The position numbers were made by a program, and so were the translations under genes. A stretch of 64,000 nt of DNA, from contig QVOM02000070.1 in assembly GCA_003586115.2 (NCBI GenBank), positions 2,292,840 to 2,356,839 of the forward strand, given 5' to 3'. This stretch comes from Salvator merianae (lineage: Eukaryota; Chordata; Lepidosauria; Squamata; Teiidae). Positions within the stretch are counted from its first letter, which is position 1. Every line of letters begins with the position of its first letter. Shown piece after piece: positions 22,001 to 31,613 of the stretch. A model generated the notes under the pieces. The model saw nothing but the letters and a program-made list of their open reading frames with translations. It made no database searches and was not told where the DNA came from.

Positions 22001-25000
22001 TGCTTTTGCCTTTGATCTTTTTCCTCAAAAACCAGTCATTAAATTTTGCACACCTCAGGTTCCCCCTCCCTTGTCCAAGTTGAGCCTTAGCAGGTGGAAG
22101 CTTCCAGCTAATCTTAGCTACTCTCAAATAGCCCCAGAAGGTCAGACTTGGTTAGTGCTTGATGGGAGAGATTCAGGAAATCCATAGGCAAAAGGCACAC
22201 TGGGAGACTGAAAAATATCCCAGAAGAAGGCAATCGACTTATGTATGGCTGTTAAGAAAACTACATGATCATATTCATGAAGGCATTATATCTTTGTCCA
22301 AAGCTGAAAATCAAGATTGGCTAACCTTTGTTGACCTAAAACCCATAAATTTTGAAACTCTTCAGGTTTGCAGTGGTGCCTACAACTAAAAGCAGATCTT
22401 AACCACCTGTGTTTTGCAGGGCAAGTGTGGGCCAGAGGAAGCCCCAAAGGCCAGAAATAGCACATTATCAATTAATGATGCCATCATATGTCCTTGTGTA
22501 CATCAGAAGGACCTAAGAAATTGGACACACATGGGCATGATCTATTAGGGGCTTCTCCTACTTCTTGAGTATGCTAATGTACCTAAATACGGAACCTCAT
22601 GGCAAAAATGCATGGCTATTTTGAACTGTTTGAAACAGCCAAATCAACACTTCCAGGGAAGTCACATATTTTTGATTGTATAAGAGCAAAACCATGCTGT
22701 AAAAATACTGTATAAGAAACAACTGTGCACTCTTACGTTGAGATTGCTACGTATTGCATATGAAAATTGTGCTGTATTTGAATTACTAGGGTCTATTATA
22801 TTTTGTATTGTGTTCACACCTAAGCCTTAATCCTGCTTCAGTCCACTTTCAGAGTGAGAGAACACATCAGTAGAGCAACAAGCTGTTTTCCTTCAGCATT
22901 ATCCCACTCAGAAAATCCATCTTTGAGTTAAATAAAATGGAAAGAAAAAGACACACTGAATGTGTTCTCTCACTCTGAAAGTGGACTGAAAGTGGATGAA
23001 AACTTAGGTGTGAATGCAGAATGTCCCTTACTAAGAACAGGTAAAGATGGTAGGCATCAGTCCATGGAGTTACCAGGAGTGAAATTCAATTAACTGCTAT
23101 CCAACAACAATTATACTTTGTCCACTTTAACTTGTAAGCGAGCTTGGGTTGACTGCACGGAAAGGTACAATATACATAAGCAGGTGTAAAGATGATTTCC
23201 TTGGCAGCTTACATTTAACTTGCAAGATGATCCCACTGCGAGACTGCTGCTGGTTAGGGAAGGTAGATGTGCACTGCAGGTATCTACCATGATCCTTGTG
23301 CGAAGGAATAAAGCTAAACCCCGATTCTGTTCGCCAGGCACCGGCTGCCAGACGTTCCTGGATTGTAACAGCTTTGCCTCCTGCAAGATTCCAGGTGATG
23401 GAGGGTGGTGACAAAGGGCAGGTATGTAGGATTGAACAAACAATCAGGGTGCGATCACCTTCTGTTAGCGGCCCTGGATCACGCAGCTCCAGTTGGCTTG
23501 GAGTTTCTGTAAGCAAAAGAAGAACGGTGTTACCTATAAGAGATTTTGCTTATAAGTGCCTGTTCACACTTTACAGTTTAGAATGGTATAATCATACCAT
23601 TCTAAGCTGGAACAGACCTGGCGGTGCAGTGGCCATTCACATTACAAGTGCTAAAATGGCCCTGTACCAGATCCCCAGCACTCACAATGTGAATGTACAC
23701 CTGCTCACCGTGACAGCAGCCATGGAAACGACCACCCATTGCCATAGTGACCAGGGATGCAGCACACGACTGCACAGCCACAGCCACGCCACTCCATTGC
23801 CTTGTAGCATTTGCACCTGAAAGTAGGTACAAACAAAGCAGCCCAGATGCTCCCAGTCAAGCTGTGGATAGCAATTTAGTTGTCCACAGCTAGGAGTGTT
23901 CAGGAGCATCTGCAGATGCTCCCAGACACAGCAGAGTGCAGACATACTATACTAGCAAGTGGGCAGATGCTCACAAGCATGTAAGTGCAAATAGGCCCCT
24001 AAGAGATGTAAAGGTTCCTACCTCTTGTTCACCAAACAAGCAGATTTTTGGTTATAAGGGACTGCTTTGGCAGTGTACGTAATAGCACAAGTTATGCAAG
24101 AGACTGCAGTGACAAAGTAAGCAATAGCAAATTTTACTTCCCAGATGCTTGTCACAGAAGGAATAAAGCTCATATTACAAGGAGTAACTATAGCAGAAGG
24201 AGAGATTCTTAGGGGGGGTGAAACTATCTGAATTCATTTCTTTGGATTTCTACTAGTCATACACGCCCTTCAATGTCCACAACTGAAAAATTAGGGTGTG
24301 GTGCATGGGTGGGTGGGAGGATAAATAATTATCTACCTTTTGAGAGTCCAGAAGCTATATGTTCCTGTAAGTGACATTTTAGGAGAAATCATTCTGGCTG
24401 CGTCACACTAACCAGCCTTATATGATATTAGGAATACCATACTAGGCTGGGGTAATCCTAGGGGAACAGCAATCATTCACACTGCAAGCGCTAGAAGAAC
24501 CCCATACTGGGCCACCAGCACTCACAGTGCAAATGCTGGCCCGATCACCATGACAGCGGCCTTGACAATATTTGCTGGTTACCATGGTGATCGGGGTGTG
24601 GTGTGCGACTACTGTGGACAACATTTTAGCTAGTAGTGTCTGGGAGCAGCTGTAGATCTTTCCAGATGCTGTGGCAGTGACTGCAGAGTGTAGGTGCACT
24701 TACCTAGTAAACAGTTGCACACTAACAAAGACGTAATTGTGAACAGGCCCTTTGATTCTTCACCTGAAATGAGTCTTTCATTCATGGAGTAGAGTCAATA
24801 CCATGTTCCTAGAATGCTTCTTTCAGGAACCAATGGCCCCATACCCAAATCTAGGTGACTGGGCAATGGCCTGCCCATCCCAAATTTGGTCCTCCACCCC
24901 TCTGCCATTTTGGGAGTGTTGGCCAGTCTATATTAAAGACACAGAAGTCCTTGTCAGCTGGGGAAAATATATACACAATTAACTGCTAAGCTGAAAAAAT

Positions 25001-28000
25001 CATCCCATCTCAGTACATATTTTTTCATCCTCAAGCAGCTAAGACCTCCCTGAAATCCCCTTTCTCTTCTCACGTAGACTCCGCAAGCCCCTGAAGCCTT
25101 CAGGATACCCATTAAAGGGCCACATCCAGACATGTGATGGGGCACTGGAATTATTTGCATATAAATTATATGAGTCACTTGTTGTACTATTAGAATACAT
25201 TGCCAAAACCAAGAGGCATCACGGCCATTTATTTATTACAAGCAAGCAATACATTTGGTACCTAAAGTTCTCATTTGGATGGGCTGACTTCCTCCTATTC
25301 TGCCTTTTGCAGTTGGTGTGGCTTGGCTTTGCCTCTGGCTGGTCAGCCAACCATCATCAAAGGGAAAACATTGGTTTTCAGTGGGCAATTTGTATTTTGG
25401 ATTTAAATCACATTGTAGAAATAGCTTGGTCATGGCTGCTTCTCATCTGGTTTCAGAAAAATACCTTAATTTTTAGAAAACCACAGCTGTAAATATTCCA
25501 GAATCCGGCTTACCTGCAACATCCACTCGAACAGTGACATCATAAAAGCGGTGTTTTACTGTATCTGGGTTAATCCAGGCATAATAGCTCATGGCGTCTT
25601 CGCTGCGCACAGGATTGATGCTGAGGGTACAGTTTCCCGCCTCAAGGTCTCCAAGGACCTCTGTTCGCCCTTGATATTCTGGCAGGACAGTACTTATGCT
25701 TTTGCTGTTGTAGATTTCAGGGTAGCCCCGCGAGCGGTATTGGTACCAGGCCACGCTGAATTTGTCACCCCAGGAATCCCGGGAGCCTGGGAAAGTGAAT
25801 GCACATGGAATGACCACGCAGGAGCCCTTCAAGGCTTGGATTGAACTGGGCAGCACGGTACTCCAAGCCTCAGAGACAGGGCTGTAAAACAAAACTGGAG
25901 AAACAGTTGTGGAGGGGTGGGTTGAGTCAGGATGGGTTGACAAAAGAATTTTCAACTTGAATGAAAATACTCAGGAGTAGGGTGGGGTTGGTTGGCAGGC
26001 AGCAGCTAATGGACCATTCATGCTAGCAATGCTTCTCAAAATCCTTGAGAGTGTTTTTCACTATCCCTCAAAAGGTCCTACTGCTAATCCAATACTCCTA
26101 AATAAAGGGGCAATGGAGCAGAGAATGCAGGAGGGAATACCTTTCCCACTGAACATGAATTGCTAAAGGTAGAGAAATGCTCTACCAAACAACCATCCTA
26201 CAGACACAATAACTAGCAGCCTAGCCAATAAACTGTTTTTTTAAGTCTCCAGGAGCATGGCCTGAAAGGCCACATAAGTATGACAAATTCAACCCTGTTT
26301 TGTAATTTTGGATCCCTTTAAGTGGAACAGTTTCCCTCAAAAGAAAACAAAGCAAAACAAAAACAATCTTGTGGATAGTGTTGTTACACAAGTTGGTCAC
26401 TAGGTGGTGCTGGATGTAGTCAAATCTAGATAACATCAGAAGTTTCCTGAAATTGTCTTGCTTTTGCTTAAAGGACACTATGGAATTCTTGACATGCTTT
26501 ATAATTGGCATGTCCTTGAAACCTTCCTTGAAAGAATCTTGAACAGCTTTGGTAAAGGTGTTTATGGTTCACTGTAATAGGTACTCAGCCTACATACAGA
26601 AGCAGAGATAACTGGATACCAGAAGGGGAAGGAAGAGCTGTTAAATCTGGTGAAGATATACATCCCTTCCTCATGTGCTTTTTCTTTTTACAGAGGGCAT
26701 AAAAATGTACTTCTGGTTTGGAGCTTCCAGCCAAAGACGGCTGCTGCAAATACAACAGCTGTTTACAGGGAGAACAGCATATACATTTCATGCTGCCAGA
26801 CAGCATATTTTTTATTGTAGGTAAACCTCCATACCAAGGTCCCTATCCCTCTTCAAAAGAAGAGTCTTCTCTGTGGTGGCACCCACCTTCTAGAACAGTC
26901 TCCCCTCTGATATTTGTAGGGTGCCTACAATCCTGGTCTTTAGGTGCCAGTTGAAGACCTGTCATTTTACCCAGGCCTTTCCAGAGTGAATGGTTGTTTC
27001 TTCCCTTGATCCTTGATTTTAATTATGTTTCTATATAACTATTATAATTTTAGCTGCTTTTATTCTTTGTACACCACTTCAAGATTGCATTTTAATGGGA
27101 AAAAGCACATAAACATTTTTAATAAAGAAACAATGACTGTCACTTTAATTAAGACCTCAGAGCAGCTGGTCTTCACTGGGAATAATGGAAACTGCTATGA
27201 CTTAACTTCTCTGCATAATGGACAAGCAGCCTGTACCAGCAACTTTTTTGCCTTTTTAAAGGCCCCTTTTCATATATTTTTCTTCCAGTAACAAGGTCGA
27301 ACAGGCTCGAACAGGTTTAAATTTGAACCAAAATACCCTGCTGGTTCAAAGAGGAAGCTTGAATTTGAACTGCGCACATTGACAATCCAGAATTGAATCC
27401 TGAATGGAGGAGAAAGCTCTGGTCTACTGGGTGTGGGGCAGCCCTGCCCACTTTGTACTTATGGATCAGTTGCCCCTAGTTTAGTTTTATTTCTTTATTT
27501 AACCAATTCCTAAACCGATTTCTCACTGCCATGGGAGTCTACTGTTGAAGGACAGGAAGGGAATGAAACAAATACATGCGTGAATCAAAGCTAACTGTGC
27601 AGTGTTCAACTTCTGTTTCACCCCTCGTTTAGCTTTTGAAATGGACTTGGTACATCTCCATCTTACAGGCGGCAAGGAACCTACCTAGGAGTAATGCCAA
27701 TTGGAGGAATTTACTGGAGACGTTCATCCTGCCAAGTACCTCAGGAATTGCAGCCCTGAGAGAACCCCAGGGCTTGGGGGATTGGGAAGTCTTCCTTGCC
27801 TCTCTCTCTGCTCCGTCATGCACAACAAGGTCTTGATGTCGAAGAAGAAAAGCTGGAGGCAATTGGAGAGACAAAATAAAAGAACATCAGGGATACATAC
27901 ATTTTAATGCCATTAAATGGGGAACTTGGATGTCTGAACAAAAGGAAGCGTGCCAAGTCTCTTACATGCAGCTCCTATACCTTTGATCTGAAGATGCTGG

Positions 28001-31000
28001 AAGGAGAGGATATTAGAATACTTACCTCTGTGCCACAGAAAGCATCACTTGCTAACTCCCATCCGCCGTAAAAGGTAGAAGAAGAGACCCTGCCAATCCC
28101 TTCCTCCACATCCATAGTTTGATTTTCCTCCAATAGTTGTGTACGTGCCTGTATGATCAATATGCAAGAAGACTAATTGCCTCAACAATGAACTGCAGAA
28201 GGATAAATGACAACTGAAGATGGTGTTTGAATACTGAAACGTCTTGCCTGATTTTGCATATCCAGTGAGATTTGTATTGGCTTTATACTGTTTTATTCTA
28301 TCATGCAATAAAAGAAGTTAGGAGTAAACAAACAAGAAATTCTGGGGAAAATGCTCATTGCATCACCTATATATCAACTTAATAAAAGTATGCTAGATTA
28401 TGGAAGGAATGGCTGTAGCTCACTGGTAGAGAAAACTGCCTGGAAAGCAGAGGGATGCTGGTTTGATCCCCAGTTTCTCCCCAGAAGTAGGCAGTGGCAA
28501 ACCACTTCTGTATCTCTGTCAAAAATAAAAACTGCATAGAGGTGCCCTTGGAGGTATCTATGCAGTCAACCAGGAGTCAGTCACGATTTGGTGGTACCCA
28601 ACAACAACAATATTGTGGAAGGACTGCAAAAGGCTCTTTAAGACCTGCTGTAGTCTGCACCAGCATGCAGATGGCTGGTCCCCATTCCAAGACATAACCC
28701 GAAATAAGGCCCAGTGTAGAAAGGGCCAAAGATGCAGTTATGAAACTGGGGAGTGGTGGGCTTTGGATTGAATGGGCCTATCTCCCCCCCCCCCCACCGC
28801 CGTATTTAGATAATGTTACACTTACTTCAAAATGTAGGAAGAGATGCCTGTTGAATTGGGTTTAATCTGCTGAGTATGTCTGGACATCTGCTAGAAATGG
28901 TATCATTGCGAAGTATTCAAACTGGGCAAGGTGGATGGAATGGTCTATAAAGACGTCTGCACTTTATGGTGCTTCCCAGGATTTCACAAGTGCTCTGCAA
29001 TACAGTTAGGACTCAACTTTCACCCTCTCTCTTTGGCCAACCTCACTTTGCCTCTTCCCACCTCTTTTTCTAGGCACATACCAGCTTTAAACCGCCTGCT
29101 GGGATAGTTAAAAGAGCCTTGAAATCCACATATCTTCCAAGAATGTGAAGTCTGCAAGAAAGAAATCTTAATACTGCAAGTAACACAGCTGCAGTGGCAA
29201 GCTGTAGGCCTACGAGGGATAAGCAGAGCTGCTTCTATGCACAAATACATAAATCATCCTGACATTTGCCTTCACATGATGGAGCAATAGCTACAGGCTG
29301 GGGAACATTCATATTGTCACTTTGCTGCACAATCTTCATGCAAATGCTTCGTTGTCAACTTCCTAATTGTTGGGGGGGGGGCTTTTTCTTTTCCATGCAT
29401 TTTGCATGTCGGTCTGCAACACCCACAGAAGTCACTGAAGCTGCCTGTTTTATGGGTAGTCCCACAATCAATCACATTCCTGTACTGCACAGCTTCTAGT
29501 CGTGTGGCTGGATTATGAGAGTCTTCAATCACAACAGGTTAAAAATGGAAAATGGGATCAGACAAGTTCACACAGTACAGGTCAATCAGCTGCAGCCGTT
29601 CAAAAATCTGAATTATTTATTTATTTATTTTGTGACGTTTGACTCTCATTTTTTTTCTCCAAAGAGCCCAAAGCACTGCATATCATTTCCCCCTCAAAAC
29701 TCTATGAATTAGGTTAGCCTGTGTTCACACGTAGCAAAGAAAGACCAGCTCAGAAACACCTGAGACAGGGTATTATGTTGCCCTTATGTTCTCATCTCTA
29801 ATCCACCTTTTCTAGCTCAGAGTTGGTATTTCCTACATATTGCACTCTTTCCACCTCCAGTCCACATTAAAGACCAGGAAAGGCACCTTCAAGGTGAATT
29901 GGAGATGGACTAGAGGTTAGCTGAGAATGATAGCTGCCATGTGCTACCACTGCTAGGATGTGTTTTGAGGATTTTTTATAAAATCCCACAAACATGAAAG
30001 CCGGGGACTTCTGCTCCCCAGCTTTGAAACCTTGATGGGCGGGAGGCAAGGCGCATCTTTCACCTCTAGGGTCAGACCACACATTGTTGCCCCACAGATA
30101 GCATTTTACACTGCCATGCAGAGGCAGCTGCTGAAAAGGAAAATGGTACACATTACTATGGAATTCAAAATGCCATTCAATTATTCCTCCTAGTTTCAGT
30201 TATAGGGGCCTAACTTCAGGGAAAGAATCATATCTTTTCACCTTGACCACTTGAACTTTAGTCTGACCTAGGAGTCTTTTTCTTTTACCCTTAAGAATTA
30301 AGCAATTATTTCCATATCACATTTCCCTTCGACAAAACTTCCATGCTTTTCCAGTTAGCATTAGGTCTTGGGAAATAAGGAAAATCCCATTAATCTGTGA
30401 TGAGGATGGTATTCTTAAACCTAGAAAATGTTTTAAAAACAAGAGCATCATGGCATTGCACACTGATGTGTTTTCAAAAGGGCTGAGCAGAAGACACAAG
30501 CCCCAACTATTGTACAGAACATTGTCCTGTTCTGCTTATGAATTTGAGGTTGTGCCCCCATGTGCCACACCAAACATCTTAGCCATCCATCCAGAGCATT
30601 GCATCTCCATTTTAAGTGGCATAAGAGCCCCACCAGAGAGTGTGGCTAGAGATGAGGACACGAAATAATGCTTGAAGGTTGAGCACTCGGACACAACATC
30701 TTCAGGTGCTCTTATGCACCTGAAATGGAGACCAGGAAGTGGCTGGTGATACTGCATTGAGGATGTTTCCACCACACCATGAAGACACACTTTCTCAACA
30801 ACATTGTCTCTTTGCATTCCAAATAGAGGGACTCTGGTCCTCGAAAACAGATTCAAGCCTGACAAAGAAGCACTCTTGGCTGGAAGAGACGCATCTTCTT
30901 AAGAGCTGCTTGGTTTGACTTGCTTCAATGTGCTATTTTGCCGGCAGAGAGACCTTATTGTCTTTCTGGGTATTTCTTCTCATCCTAGGACTGGAGCGAA

Positions 31001-31574
31001 GAGGAAAAGCTTCATCTAGTGGGTTTCAGCCACTCCCAGAATTATCGAAAGCCCAGAGATCTTGTCACTCTTTCTAAAAAAAGCAGTTCCGTTTTTAACT
31101 TGATTGCTTCAGTAAGAAGATGTTGAAATGTGTGTCTGCTGGCAAAGATCTCTGTTGCCTAATGAAACTGGGAGAAAAGGCTCAGGCATAAGGCTTAAAG
31201 GCCCACTGCAGCCTCTCTAACCAAGAATTGCAAACTCTCCGAAGGAAAACAAACATGAAATAGGCAGTAGCAAGCAAGTAAACACAGATGTTAAGACAAG
31301 GACACAAGTAGAGTATATTGGAACCCTAGGAGAAAGAATAAAAGGCAAGACTGACCCCATATGACCCCTGGACAAGAGGAAGGCACATGTGCATCGTAGA
31401 CAATGCCAGGGTGAGAGCCTTTGCTGCCACCTGTCACGGGTAAGGCATCTGCTCTTGCTGCTGCTAGATGTTTCTGCAGGAGTCTTTGAGAGACTAGGGG
31501 CCAAGAACTAGAAGACCCCGTATACACATATTTGGGCTGGAGTGGAGTGAGCTTTTTTAAATATTGAATGAGCA

Positions 31575-31613
<39 letters not shown>

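Larger units (their letters stand above)
23507..25513 (-). other. Siglec intron 2 with two DNA-element copies
   Basis: About 2.0 kb holding two similar repeat blocks, 23560-23990 and 24400-24740. Open frames on either strand here follow the repeats. Confidence 0.5.

Noticed and set aside
23296..23820. 174-codon plus-strand frame
   Set aside because: It is antisense to Siglec Ig domain 2 and continues into a DNA-element copy.
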